From assembly GCA_036245805.1 (NCBI GenBank), contig BTRK01000001.1:33304758-33368757 (forward strand): a stretch of DNA of 64,000 nt, read 5' to 3'. Below, in pieces: positions 10,610 to 22,962 of the stretch. Source of the stretch: Pristionchus mayeri. Taxonomy: Eukaryota; Nematoda; Chromadorea; Rhabditida; Neodiplogasteridae. Within the stretch, counting starts at the first letter, position 1. Every line of letters starts with the position of its first letter. A program made the translations under genes and the position numbers. The notes beneath the pieces were generated by a model. The model saw only the letters and a program-made list of their open reading frames with translations, was not told the origin of the DNA and did no database searches.

Positions 10610-12481
10610 GACCCTCCACGAGAGAACGTAACAGGTCCACGGATGGCCAAAAATTCGATAATTGCCATACTTTTTTCCTGAAGTGGGGTCACGAGTGCTG
10701 ATTGCCGGCAGCAATGACTAAGGCTAGGGGTCGATTTTGAAAAAGTTTCTGGCACCTCTCACTTTTGGGGTCGAAAAATCGACTTTCTCAAAATCATGGG
10801 TAATATAGTTTTTCTGAAGTGTTTTCACGCGAAGAAACAGATTTTCCATATCCGAATGCGAGAAAATGAGAAAGAAACAAGCTAAGGCCGAAAAACCGAA
10901 AATTTCGATCCGAAATGGGACATAAACTGTCATAATTCGATTTTAAAAAATATGAATTTGGGTGATTGACATTTTTGGAATCTAAAACGCATGATTCATC
11001 TTCCGTAATTTTTTCAGAATTTTCAAAAAGGGGCCTTTTCTGCTATCTGAGCCTGAATGTGACCATCTAGGGTCAAAATGTTTTGTTGAACAATAGTCAT
11101 TTCTCACTCCTGATCCCAATGCCGGTCTTGCACCTAGAAAACTAGTAAAATGGGTTGAAACAACCACCCAACTCAATGTGGGGCTTAAGGATAGTTGAGA
11201 AATCTCGAAAATTTAAAATCTCAAAATTCGAAATTTTGTCTTCGACGCGCTCCGCATGAACAATTATTTCATTGTCATTTCCTCTCTAAATTTGATCCAA
11301 TGTAATAATTTATGCTCCCTTGCAAATATTCGTTCAATTTGGAACGTTTTGAAGGAAGTTTGAACTTTTGAATGTTCCACTATCATGATCCGTCACAAAA
11401 ATGGTAAAATCTGTGAATTTTCGACTTTATCTTTATCATATCGCATTTTCATGTGGAAATTCGGATTCAGCTCGTGGAACTACACCAGAAATACTAAAAA
11501 TTTCAGCTTTTCATGATTTATATTTTTTCTACTTTTTTCGAAAAATCGAATTTTAACTTTTGGTGGAAAAGTTTGTGAAAAGCAATTTCTCTGGTGTAGT
11601 TTCACCCGCTGAATCCGAATTTCCACATGAAAACTCATGAAATTGCGACATGGAAAAGATAAAGTCGAAAGTTCACCGATTTTTGGACCATTTTTGTGAC
11701 GGATTATGGTAGTGGAACATTCAAAAGTTCAAACTTCCTTCAGAAAAGTTCCAAATTTAAAGAATATTTGGAAGGGAGCATAAAATATTACATTACATAA
11801 AATCTAGAGACGAAATGACGATGAAATAATTATTCATGCGGAGCGCGTCGAAGACAAAATTTCGAATTTTGAGATTTTAAATTTTCGAGATTTCTCAATT
11901 ATCCTTAAGCCCCACATTGACTTCGGTGATTGTTTCAACCCATTTTAGTAGTTTTCTAGGTGCAAGACCGGCATTGGGATCAGGAGTGAGAAATGACTAT
12001 TGTTCAACAGCACATTTTAACCCTAGATAGTCACATTCAGGCTCAGATAGCAGAAAAGGCCACTTTTTTTAAATTCTGAAAAATTTACGGAAGATGAGGC
12101 ATGCGTTTTAGATTCCAAAAATGTCAATCACCCAAATTCATATTTTTTTAATTCGAGTTATGACAGTTTTTGTGCCATTTCGGATCGAAATTTTCGTTTT
12201 TTCGGCCATAGCTTGTTTTTTTCTCATTTTCTGGCATTCGGTTATAGAAATTCGGTTTTTTCGCGTGAAAACACTTCAGAACAACTATATTTCCCATGAT
12301 TTTGAGAAAGTTGATTTTTCGACCTCAAAAGTGAGGGGTGCCATAAACTTTTTCAAAATCGACCCCTAGCCGCCGGCGATCAGCACTCGGGACCCCCACT
12401 TCAGGAAAAAAGTATGGAAATTATCGAATTTTTGGCCATCCGAGGACCCTGCACAATTGTTACGTTCTCTGGTGGAGGGTC
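10610..12481. mobile_element. Long foldback palindrome 3 (arms ~920 bp)
   Basis: GACCCTCCACGAGAGAACGT at 10610 is mirrored at the far end (ACGTTCTCTGGTGGAGGGTC). The two arms meet near 11,530-11,560, so almost the whole 1.87 kb is one hairpin. Mismatches are scattered. Mirror-image ORFs inside (10724-10933 and 12121-12369) are not genes. The end sequence reappears at 47754, showing that it is a dispersed family. No protein cargo. Confidence 0.85.
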
Positions 12482-12650
12482 TCTTAAGACAAATATTGAT
12501 ACTGCCAAAACGAGAGTTATTTCAAATCACTTACTCTTCCTTCATTCATGAGGTCTTCAAATATTTCGGGGTCTCACACTCAAGCATGGTGTTTATCAAG
12601 GAGAGGTTGCTAATATCCAGCGAGGAGAATCATGAAAGGTGGAGCAATGG

Positions 12651-12722
12651 TCTGTCTCTCCTCATATCACACACTCTCTCGCCGTTAGAGAAAGCGAGAG
12701 AGCATGTACTTTGGAGAGAGTC
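12651..12722. repeat. TCTCTTCATT MITE copy, diverged
   Basis: CACACACTCTCTCGCCG on the left mirrors AGCGAGAGAGCATGT on the right, with a TCTCTCCTCAT outer segment. Same family as the copies at 9694 and 15145. Confidence 0.55.
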
Positions 12723-12921
12723 AGACGATTACTCGAAAGGTGACAGCGTAAAGCAATCAACGAGCAGAAGAAGCTGAATCGTACCAGCCCCTCCAATGAC
12801 TGCATCCCCTCCATCAGCCACCTCTTCGTTCTGCTCATCACTGGAGACTCGCCGCTGAAAGAATGGGATTTTAAAAGTGTTATGGTGCACATCAAGAGAG
12901 GCCATGGAAGAACCGATATAT

Positions 12922-13110
12922 CAGGTGGAGCCGCTCAAGTTGGAATCATCCCTTGGGTGCTCATCCCCCTACGCTAAAGTCAATTGCAAGTTGGACCTAA
13001 GGCTGCACAAGTTGGATTCAGGGTTGTATCCAACTTGTAATTGAGTTTAGCGCAGGGGGAGGCACCCAAGGATCAAACAGGGCTGATTCCAACTTGGGCG
13101 GCTCCACCAG
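12922..13110. repeat. 189-bp palindromic MITE with GGTGGAGCCGC termini
   Basis: CAGGTGGAGCCGCTCAAGTT on the left and its mirror AACTTGGGCGGCTCCACCAG on the right. Internal segments CTTGGGTGC and CCCCCTACGCTAAA are also mirrored. The loop is the GACCTAAGGCTGC region. No other copy was noticed in the window. Confidence 0.7.
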
Positions 13111-14744
13111 AGTTAGTATTGTCAAATCGGAATTTGCATTGCATGCGCTCTCACAATGGTCAGAAGAGCACGCAAGCCGATATTTTCTGTGAGAGCAGAA
13201 ATTGGCACAAATCCAGAAAGTTCTTTGTACGCTCTATACACTCTCGCATCTATCGTGCAAATCCTCTAGAACGAAGGGGCAATCACCCTTAAAAAACCAT
13301 TATTTCACTATAAAAATAGGAGGCCGACTGTGAAAATGGAAAGCCTCACCGTCCACATTGGAGAGCGAGCGACCGCCCGGGAAGAGAAAGATGAGGGGAA
13401 GTGAATGGAGAGAGGGATGGAGAGAGGACGAAATGAGATTCGAACAAAGCTAATTAAATTTTTGATGATTTTTCGCAAAGTAAACACGTTACTTAAATGG
13501 AGATACGACATGTTTCAGTGCATTCGATCGATGCTTTGAAACAATATGGTGTGTAGTCAGAGAAGTCATTGAAGGACCAATCCCTTGACCTAAGGTCATG
13601 TCTTATGCCCACGATCCGAATAAAAATAATAATTGATCATGTGTGACAGCGCAGAGCTATAGAATAGATTGCTACGGGAAATCAGGACATAAATACTCTT
13701 CCCCACCGAAGTTACTCTTTTACGAAGTTATTTACCGAAGTGAGGTCACAAAGACCTTTAAACAGGCTGCTTCCACCTCTAGAATATTTTATGGTAAATG
13801 TGCTGATAGCATGAAAAGCGGATACTCAGTGTTCGCTGTCTTTTCTGTAGAGTACTGCGTGTGCTCTTGGAAAAGCCGGAAGGAAGGACAAGCGAGATTC
13901 GTATCATTCTTTATTGGAACGCGAGACGTTTCGCGAAATAGGCCATCATCAGTAAATGCTAGCGTGTTAGCTAAGGTGTTTGAGTGATTGTGTGACGAGC
14001 CTATATATTTCACACAATGTTATCAATGCCCTGCCGCCCGATACAAGCGCTCTTTCCAACCCCGATGGTCACTGATAAAGAGTCAGTGATAGTGATGAAG
14101 CCCTCTCTTCATAGTCATCGCGCACCATCACCCGAGACTGGTCGAGTCTGTCCTCTAGAGGTCCTCCCAACGGCTCCAATGTGACACAGTTAGTCTTTTT
14201 TTCATTTCCTCGACAGACATATCCCAAACATTGATGAGCTTATGCAAAACAGTATGTTTTAATGGTTGGTGCGATTTACTTTTTTTCAAAGAGCTCACCC
14301 GAAATTCAATAGTTCAATCCTCATTGGGTGATTGGTTTGGTGGTCAGAAAGTGCGCCTCGCAAGTGAAATGTACGTGTGAACCTATTCTAGCTGTGTGAG
14401 GTGATAAACAATGCACAAATCGACCTTTGATCCAGTTCGTTTACCTACCAATTCAAGTTCAAATTCGATGGGTAGGTTGGACATGAATAAAAAGAGCGGA
14501 GATGTCTGCCCAATTAGGCTGAACAGAAAAGGAGGACGAGAAAAGGGGGACGACAGGAAGGAAAGCTTCGGTGCTACATTGAACATAGATTAACTCAGTA
14601 ATTTTTGAGATAGTGCAGACAGAGCACATAGTGCATCAACGCTAATAGGAAAGTTCGCCCGGCCGGATTATCCGATTTGAAAAAAAAACACAGGATTGAA
14701 CAACGATTGCTCGAGAACATTCGCAACATTCGCAACAGTTCGCT

Positions 14745-15000
14745 TACTGTTTTATCACTTTCGGCTTTTGGGAGACATATATATTCGATGTAATCGATAG
14801 CTTCGTCACGAATGAAATTCCAATCAATAGCTGATCTTCCCTGAAATCGAGTTCCATTTCCGTTGCGATATGTCTGATCCGTTTTTATCCATTGCCCTAA
14901 CAATGCTTTTTTTGGACAACATTTGGCAGTTGAGTAAACATGTATAATGGAATCTGGGAAGAAATTCGAATTCTCTGAAAATAATGGATGAATGAAGCGC
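14745..15000 (-). other. Possible exon of an unrecognised minus-strand gene
   Basis: An unusually long open frame (14595-15092, minus) contains a segment with WIKTDQTYRNGNGTRFQG and IDWNFIRDEAIDYIEYI. A GTAAGC donor-like site lies at its 3' side and a TTTTCAG acceptor-like site upstream. I do not recognise the protein. Could be chance openness in A+T-rich DNA. Confidence 0.2.
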
Positions 15001-15144
15001 CAAGCCGCTGGAAAAATAGTGCTTGTAATCCAGCGATGTGTAGTAGTTTCTATTTCGTTGGACTTGATTTTACTCAATTTTTTTTTTTGCAATATGCATT
15101 ACGGAATCCTTCTTTCTCCATTATCGATCGCTTGCCAAGAAATA

Positions 15145-15232
15145 AGTCTCTTCATTCCTCACACTCTCTCGCCATTCCACCGGTCGAGAGAGTGTGTAAA
15201 ATGAAGGGAGAGTGACCCGAATTACGAACTCT
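15145..15232. repeat. TCTCTTCATT MITE copy, well preserved
   Basis: GTCTCTTCATTCCTCACACT and CTCTCTCG on the left, CGAGAGAGTGTGTAAAATGA on the right, and the outer GACCCGAATTACGAACTCT on the right side. It shows the family consensus most clearly. Confidence 0.75.
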
Positions 15233-15382
15233 AGTGCGAATTCATCTCTTTTCTCCATTATCGCTCACACATCACTTACATTTTCTCCCAATATTTCGAT
15301 TCGACTCGAACAGTTTTCCCCGACAGTTCTCTTTCTCTGGCTGATCTCCCCTTTTTTCCTTCTCTCCAACCTATCTCGCCCT

Positions 15383-15390
15383 ATATAAGG
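15383..15390 (+). promoter_or_regulatory. TATA box of an orphan promoter-like segment
   Basis: TATATAAGG follows a pyrimidine-rich run (CTCCCCTTTTTTCCTTCTCTCC), the same architecture as the promoters of the two GST genes. The first ATG downstream (near 15455) is followed by a stop after five codons, so no intact gene belongs to it. The phosphatase start is more than 400 bp away. Confidence 0.35.
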
Positions 15391-15479
15391 GTTTCCAGCG
15401 CCCGCTTCTTCATCATTCCTCCATCGTTCCGATTCCCCATTCCATTCTGATTAGATGCCGAAACTGTTGTGAACGACAC

Positions 15480-15530
15480 TCCAACACTCTCTGTCCGATC
15501 TATCGGCTCGGAGAGGGTGTGCAATGGCTA
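15480..15530. repeat. Partial TCTCTTCATT MITE copy
   Basis: AACACTCTCTGTCCGA and TCGGAGAGGGTGTGCAAT form the inner inverted repeat; the outer TCTCTTCATT arms are lost. Confidence 0.45.
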
Positions 15531-15817
15531 GACGATTACCCACATTTAGTCATAATTGCTCTCGGTTTGGAGAATCCATAAAATGATAGTTCTATTCACC
15601 CTCCTCCACATCGATTGGCCACGCTTTACTTGTTGTTGTTCAAAAGTTCTCGCGTTTGGCCTTGAGCGAGAGGCAGCTAAAGTTAAAGAGTAGAGATTGA
15701 AAAGAGATAATGGCGCGTATCGGCCCCTATTTAACCCTTGACCAAGCGAACTCGAATCAGCCTCTTTCACGTTTCAATTCTTGTATCTCGTTCACCTGTT
15801 CATTGCACTCGCTTCAG

Positions 15818-18800
15818 ATGGGCATTGCTCCCCTGCTCCTCCTGCCAATTCTGGCTCTAGCCAACGAGCCGCCCCTCCCCGCCAAAACCACCGTCACTCT
15901 GGACCCCAAGACGGTAGGGTACCGTACTCTGGCTATCGATAAATGGCTTTTCAGCTCCTGGTGCTATTCGGAACCAGACATGGCAACAGAAACCCTGAGA
16001 AGTTCGTGGAGGTACCCGGCAGAACTTGGGGACAGGAGGGCGAGCTGGAGCTGACCAGTGTGAGTGACATTAATCAAGGACCAGAATACAAATTTGTGAT
16101 ATATCGGAAATCTGGAATTTCCATAAATTTCTTTCAGTTTTGAACAAGTATAAATGAAGCTCTGATCAAGGACATGTTCTTCAATAGTTCATTTGTGAAA
16201 ACACAAAGGATTGAGCGAACGTTCGGTCACACTTAGACGACTATTCATGGTGTGGTAAAGTGGCATTTAGTTGGGCAAACACCTAACATAAAAGATCACT
16301 TGTCCATGCAAACAGTTCTACCGTTCAGGTGATTGTTGTTTGCGCTGAGTGAGCATCTTAAAAAAATGTACCAAAAATCAACTTTCATATCGGCATGGTC
16401 CAGGCGTACAACATAGCTCATTCACCCTATACATCAGAAGAATAGCACGCAACATTGTCACTTTGATGATGCACAATAACAAAGGTCAAAAATAAAAGAT
16501 GAACTTTCAGATCGGCAAACGTCAAGCGTACGGCCTCGGCAAAGAAGTCCGCGCCTTCGTCGGCCAGCAGTTCATCGACGGCAACTACCGCCCCGCCCAG
16601 GCCAAGTTCTACTCCAGCAGCGCGAACAGATGCCAGATGACCCTGCAGGTACCAAATTGGTTCCGGTGCCAAGAACCATGAAGTTGGTGCCTAAATAGGG
16701 GAATGAGAGGAACCTGATGAGTATATGAGATCTAATTGCAGTCCGCTGTTGCCGGAGTCTTCGACCCGTCCGACTGGGCCGACTGGAACAAGGTATCGTT
16801 GTTTTCCTAATTTCATCTCGTTCTGAACTTTGAAATAATTATTGGCTGAAGTAGAGTGGTAAGGGAATGTACTCGCGTTGATTTTCCGAAATTTTCACAT
16901 ACTGAAATGATCAAATCTCAGGAGAAGCTGGACCACTGGTCACCCGTTCCATACACGATCGATGATCCGATGCTCCGTATGTACTCCGTCAAGGGCTGCG
17001 TGAACTCGGACAGCGGTAGGTCACGGAACATTAGTTTATTGAATCATCATGGAGCATGCAGACTCGATAATACCGCTTTAAAATGGCAGCGGTAGTAATT
17101 GTAGCCTGACCCCTGAAACAGTTTAGCAGTTGAAGTTGTTGATTGGCTCTGGAAGGGATAGGCAACTCTGGAAGGGATTTAAAACAAATATATCGATTTG
17201 CAGCCTGGGAGCCGATCTCCAAGGACACCCTTCCCGAACTGAAGAAGCTAGTGAAGAAGTCCAAGCCGCTGCTCAACTACATGAAGGAGGTCGTGGAGTT
17301 GATCTTTGATCTTTAGATATTTGATCTTTGATCTTTGAAATTTCATCTGTGATCTCTGATCCCTTCAGAAGGACGGCAGAGACGCGACGATCAGCAACGC
17401 TGCCGACATCGCTGACAACATCATCAACATGGCAAGTTTTTCCCTAACTCCAACTATACATTAATGATTTGGAAAATTAACAATGGCAAACACTTTGAAC
17501 AATAGGAACTTCTCACCAACCCGTGGTTTATATCTTGCTGACACCTAATTTCCTAATTTTTAACTAATAACCTAATTTTTGGACACTAGAAGAATGTAAA
17601 TATTGACAATTTTATGTTTCAGGACTTTTACAACGCCACCTACCCCGACTGGCTCGCCAACCCGACGCTCAAGGGATACAACGCAGAGAAGATCAAGAAG
17701 GCCTACCTTTCGTTTGGTGAGATAGCGTAGTATGAGAGGCAAATCAATCGATATTCCAGCCGAGAACCACATGAACAAGTGCGCAGCGCACAAGCCGTGC
17801 AGGAACGTACGCTTTTTCACATTCCTTCCGATACAAACTCGCTCTTTTCCGATTAAAAACTGACTTTTTTAAATTAAAAAATGAGTAAATGATCTTTTTT
17901 TTTCAGATGATGGGAGGACTCTGGGCTAATCACATCATCTCGGCAAGTTCAATGTCCCTTTTTTGAAATTTAAAACTGGAAAACATTCGAAATTCATTGA
18001 TCACAAAAAGAGAAGGAAGAGACAGACGTATAAAAAGTTGTTTGTGAGATGCTTTCGGAGATAAGAGAACCCATCAGTGAAATCGAAGGTCATCGACACT
18101 AGGTGATCGCCACGCTGACTTTGAATTGCACCGAAAGTCGAAAATCTCGCGTAAAGTACTGAAATAGAGAAAAATTGTAGCAAATTTAAAATGTTCAATT
18201 TTCCATCAAACATTAGTCATCTTCAGTCCCTGGAGGCCGCCGCGTCCGGCTCCGCCAAGACCAAGCTAATCGGCTACGCCTCGCACACCGAAGTGACCCT
18301 GTCGGTGATGCTCTTGCTCGGAATTGACAAGGTTTGCCAATCGATAATTTATATTGATGATCAATAAGCCAATCGATAATTCCAATGATTTTGCTGTAGT
18401 TCTCACAATTCCGATTGAAGATAAGGACGCGATTGAGGAATGCATATGATTCAAATTCCTTTCTCAAATGCCTTCAAATTGCTTTGAAAGCTCCGAATGA
18501 GCCAGACGAGGAAAAATTCATTGCCAACGTGTGTGAATCACAAACAATTGGATGAATGGGGCAATGAGAAATGCGCAATGTCTGGAATGCATCGAAATTG
18601 AATTCCTAGCTTATTCACGTCTGGATTTCTCCTCTTTCCATAAGGACCGATTACACAATAGGGACGTGGAGGGACAAAGCAAATTAGGGAAAACACAAAA
18701 AGAGATCTGACATTGAGAGTTTTGTGAAACTAGAGAGGGCTAATTATAGGCCGAGCTCACGACCTCCGCCGGATTCGTCATCGAGCTCCGCAACGGCACG

Positions 18801-19339
18801 TCGCCCGCCCAGGTCCGGCTAATTTCGAAAATAAATAGAGAATATGAATTCATCGTTTGGTCTGCCGAGTAGATCGTTATGCAAATACCCGATTGCTGTA
18901 CAATTGTTCAAGTTACAGGTCCGCGTCCTCCAACACGACCCCAACCCCATCGACGCGCACGTCATCTACCCGGTGAGCGTGGTACCACAACTTGTGGCTG
19001 GTACCAATGGTACCATGAAGCCCACATTGGAACCAATGGACTCATTTCCAGGCCCACCTTGTATCTGAACTCAAGGCCAAGACCGACAAGGATGGGTGGA
19101 TGCCTCTGCCAGCGCTCAAGGTAAATACTATAATTTTAAGTTCTAAAATTTTCCGTGTTAAAAGTTGATATGAAAAAGGAGAAATAGCTATGGAAATAAA
19201 TTATTTTCACTATTGAAATTCGATTTGTCTTTGCATAACCTGTCCATTTCAGGACTACGTCAAGCAGGCTTCGTTCTCCGACTGGGAATCGCAGTGCGGC
19301 ATCAACCACTGCGCTCTGCCCAAGCCCAAGACTGCCTGA
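15818..19339 (+). CDS. Histidine acid phosphatase family protein, secreted, 15 exons
   Basis: ATG at 15818 follows TCGCTTCAG directly, an acceptor that looks like a spliced-leader site. Exon 1 (15818-15913) encodes a signal-peptide-like start (MGIAPLLLLPILALA). Exon 2 (15955-16059) carries LFGTRHGNRNP, the RHGxRxP signature whose histidine forms the phospho-enzyme. Later exons include WEPISKDTLPELKK, GYNAEKIKKAYL, NKCAAHKPCRN, SHTEVTLSVML and a C-terminal CGINHCALPKP before the TGA at 19337. Family members are extracellular or lysosomal phosphomonoesterases of the C. elegans pho type. Two odd points: at the usual HD proton-donor site this protein reads HTE, and two introns start with GC (GCAAGT after exons 7 and 10) rather than GT. 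AATAAA lies at 19453. All exons join in frame as read. Confidence 0.88.
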
Positions 19340-19984
19340 TCGGCTCAACTTGTAGAGAAATGTCGATAAAGCAATTTACTCACACCGAAATTGGTCCCGT
19401 TATTCCTATCATTACCATGCTAACACATGCAGTAGACCAACGATGTTATGATAATAAAAAAGCCTTTCCTACCTTTTAACTTAATTCCCCATCAAAGTTG
19501 TTATCATACTGCGTAGGGGCTGTTGCAGTTCCGGTATGAACCGATACCTGCTCCTAAAATTCGTAATTTGAGTAAAGATCTCTTCATGTCGCGGCGATTA
19601 GAACAATAGTGTGTAGATAATGAGGAGACCGAGGAATCTACTTGCTCCCAAACCCTGTTCGTCTTCGCCAGCGGTGTACAAACAACATCTCTCATGCGAA
19701 CATCTCTCATGTTTGTCTTTCAATCGCTGGCAAGGAAGTTTCAGTGGAAAAGAGTGTCGTTCCCAGAATTTCCCTTCTCCTTACATCTTATTTTCCCAGT
19801 TTAGAATTGAAGCCTTGTAGTTAGCTAACTGAGTCTCGTTTGACGTTTTCAATGCAATCTGCCTTTATCCAAATTTCTTTCACAACTGTAGCCTTCAATA
19901 GGATCTATCAGTTGCCTACTCCAACTCGATCGAGAATTTACAAGTCAATAAATGTCGGATGTCAAGAATGGTAAGAAGCCAAAA
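19340..19984. other. Intergenic stretch between phosphatase gene and LINE
   Basis: Contains the phosphatase polyadenylation signal (AATAAA at 19453). I see no further gene or repeat. Confidence 0.4.
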
Positions 19985-22890
19985 TCATCATTCATCATTT
20001 ATTCGAGCATCAAGGCAGAGGCCTGTCGAACAATGCCGTTCTTCCATTCGATCGCGTTTTCCATGTATACTCGCTGCCATTGCACTCCGTGTTCTTTAAT
20101 GAGTTCGTCTCTCCATCTGACTCTCGGGCGTCCAACAGGTCTTGTTCTATCCCACGGTGTCCACTCAAGAACTCTTTTGGACCACCTGTCGTCGGTGAAC
20201 ATAGATAGTCTCTCTGCCCATCTCCTCTTTCTTATCATGACTCTGACTCGGATATCAGTTAGAGGGATGCGATTGGCAAGGGAAACATTCGAAATTCGGT
20301 CCATTCTTGTAACTCCGATCATCTTCCGCATCATGCTTCTTTGAGCAACAATAAGCCGTTTCCTGTCCTTTGATGTGGTACTCCACGTTTCGCTTCCATA
20401 GGTTAGCGACGGCTCGACGCACATTCGGAACAGCCTTACTTTCAAACCAATGGCGCATCTTCGATTCGTGAAAAACGTGTAGAACTTGTTATAAGATCTC
20501 CATGCTCCTCCGATTCTTCTATTGATTTCAAGAGAAAGATTTTGATCAAACGAGAGGCGCGTGCCCAGATATATGAAAGAATCGGCGTACACTAGTTGAT
20601 CGTTGCCGATTGACATTGGTACCCGAGTTGCATTGGACATCATTACTGTTTTGCCTATGTTGATCTCAAGGCCGACCTCTTTGCTTCTCCCTGCTAGTTC
20701 TTGCAACATAGTATTACTTTCGGTTGCATCATGAGATATGAGAACTATGTCATCGGCATAGCGAAGGTGGTTCAGTCGTTGGCCGTTCACATTCACTCCA
20801 TAGGCCGACCAGTTCATATTTCGAAAGACTCCTTCCAGTACGGTATTGAATAGATGAGGACTAATCGGATCCCCTTGTCGCACACCTCTCTGAATATCAA
20901 CAGGCACTCGACTACCGCCGATTCGCACAGAGACTTTTGACTTGGAGTAGATTGCCCTGAGTGTATTGATTAACTTGCTGTGTATGCCTTGATCAAATAG
21001 TGCCTCCCAGACATGATGGAATTCTACAGAATCGAATGCTTTGCGATAATCAATGAATATTAAGTAGAGTGGAAATCGATACTCATTTGATTTTGCAATC
21101 AGCTCCGATAGAGTGAATATGTGGTCGGAAGTTGAAAAATCGCGGCGAAAGCCGGCTTGTTCATTTGGTTGGTTCGCTGAGAGTTGTCTTTCAATCCGAT
21201 TATCGATGACTAATGTAAATAGTTTGTATATGAGGTTCATCAAAGCTATGGGACGATAGTTCCCGATGTCGAGGGGCGATCCTTTTTTGTATATTAATGA
21301 AATAGTTGAATCTGGCAGCTCATTTTGGATGTCCTCCTTCTCAATCCACTCGTTGAACAATGTGAGTAAATGCTTCGCTAGAGGCTCGGCACTCGCTTTA
21401 ATCATTTCAGCAGTTATTCTATCCAGGCCTGGAGCCTTCCCGTTCTTTAATCGAGCAATAGCCAAGAAAATTTCACTTGAGAGGATCAGAGGGAGTGTCT
21501 CATCGCTGCTGTATTGTGATCGACCGATTGTGATAGTTGATGAAAATAGGCGGTTGTAGTATGATTGAACAGTTTGCGATACTTGGCTTCGAATTGCTGC
21601 TACACTTCCATCATCCTTTGTCAATCTAGTCAGCGTTGTTCTTACGACTTCAGATTTTCGAAGAGCCAATTTTGTGTTTCTTCCATACCGTACTGCCTCC
21701 TCCACAAACTGCACGTGTCTCCGATGCAAATCTTCATTGAGCGAAAACCTAAGAGCCTTGCTAGTTACAGCCAGATTAATTCTATTCAGTGGCGTTGGGG
21801 GTTGCTTTCTTAACATGTTCCTGCTTCTCATCAATTGTTCTGTCTTAGTGCTCAATCTCTTGGGTTTGGGTTCAGGAATCATGCATGTTGAGCCTATATT
21901 ATTCATTGAACTCACGATGTCCTGGTATGTGGATAGATTGGTTTGCTGGTTTGACATAGATGCTGCGAACGCAGGAATTGATAGCTTTTGATTGATTCTT
22001 ATCGGTCGAAATTTCACTCTTTCCTTGTGGTTCATTCGAATTCTCGCCATAATCAGGCGGTGGTCGGATGAGAATGAGTGAGACCCAATGATGGAAACAT
22101 CAAGGAATAGAGAAGGATCCTGGCATAATATGAAATCAATGAGATTCTTCTTTTCATATCCGGAGAATGCCATGTCCACTTCCGACTCTCTCTCTTATCA
22201 AACCGTGTATTCATTATTCGCAGCTTGTTTGCGCAGCAAAAGTCACCAAGAACTTGTCCTCTTTCGTTTCTTTCACCGAGACCGTGCCTCCCAATCCAGT
22301 CTTCATGCTTGGCTTGCCGCGATCCAACCTTGCAATTGAAATCACCGCAGACAACCACTCGACGTCTCCCAACACCCGGTAGGTGAGCACGACTGGAGGG
22401 AGCGTCTAACAGTGTCTGCAGTTCGTTCAAAACACTCTCATAGTCTGTATCGGGAGAGGCGCTTGTCGGAAGGTAAATTGAAACGATCCTCAATCCCATT
22501 TTGTCAACGTCGAGGTATGAGAGGCGGTCGGTCAGATAATGAAAATCAGCGTGGGCTGCCCATTTGGAATGGATGAGAAAGCCAGTTCCATACAACGATC
22601 GTGTTCCGTAGGCGTAGAATAGATGGTTGGATTGCAAAAGAGTCGTTGAGGTAAAGCCAGTTCGGCGAGTTTCTTGCAAAGCAATAACATCGAACGACAA
22701 TTTACTCACTGAAATTCGACTAGACGATCATTCTTGCATAGGCTTCGACAGTTAAAACTTGCGATCTTGAGATTGCTTGGCATTGGGTGGACGAGGACCT
22801 CACCAGGTTGTCCAGGCTGACTGGGAGGGAGACTCCAGAGGAAGGAGGAGAGAGGGGGCCGAGAGGCGACCGCCCCTCACCGACGATCGA
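19985..22890 (-). mobile_element. RTE-like non-LTR retrotransposon (LINE), near full length
   Basis: One coding region with apurinic-type endonuclease then reverse transcriptase, read on the minus strand from an ATG at 22783 to the stop at 19999. The 3' end is almost immediate: a short ATGATGAATGATGATT tail follows the stop, as in RTE elements. Upstream of the ATG is a leader of about 105 bp and then a 7-bp tandem repeat. The same leader and repeat recur at 38192-38400, suggesting that both belong to the element. Confidence 0.8.
19999..22783 (-). pseudogene. LINE endonuclease-reverse transcriptase, two frameshifts
   Basis: The N-terminal endonuclease shows FDVIALQETRRTGF and GDFNCKVG, with the SSDHRLI-type C-terminal motif in the next frame. 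The reverse transcriptase (726-residue frame, 19999-22179) has GVRQGDPISPHLFN, LRYADDIVLIS (the YADD catalytic pair) and YLGTRLS. One frameshift lies near 22713 and a second near 22140, in the IDFIL region of the endonuclease. The RT frame itself is open to its end, ending in the usual RTE tail (WRDELIKEHG ... ASALMLE). It would copy its own RNA at nicked DNA if intact; as written it cannot make one protein. Confidence 0.85.
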
Positions 22891-22962
22891 ATGGAGAATG
22901 GAGAATGGAGAATGGAGAATGGAGAATGGAGAATGGAGAATGGAGAATGGAGAATGGAGAAT
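22889..22962. repeat. 7-bp tandem repeat (GAATGGA)n, about 10 copies
   Basis: Perfect or near-perfect head-to-tail copies of GAATGGA. It sits at the 5' side of the LINE leader. The complementary array (CCATTCT)n at 38192-38280 is beside the same leader sequence, in the equivalent orientation. Confidence 0.9.

Larger units (their letters stand above)
12482..15144. other. Repeat-rich stretch without a recognised gene
   Basis: Contains a TCTCTTCATT MITE copy, a 189-bp MITE and the candidate exons noted separately. Small open frames (12457-12777, 13643-13987) show no family resemblance. A minus-strand segment at 12,812-12,852 has splice-like borders but no recognised product. Otherwise I see nothing supportable. 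Confidence 0.4.

Noticed and set aside
19952..22382. Plus-strand ORFs of 70-130 codons
   Set aside because: Antisense shadows of the LINE coding region.
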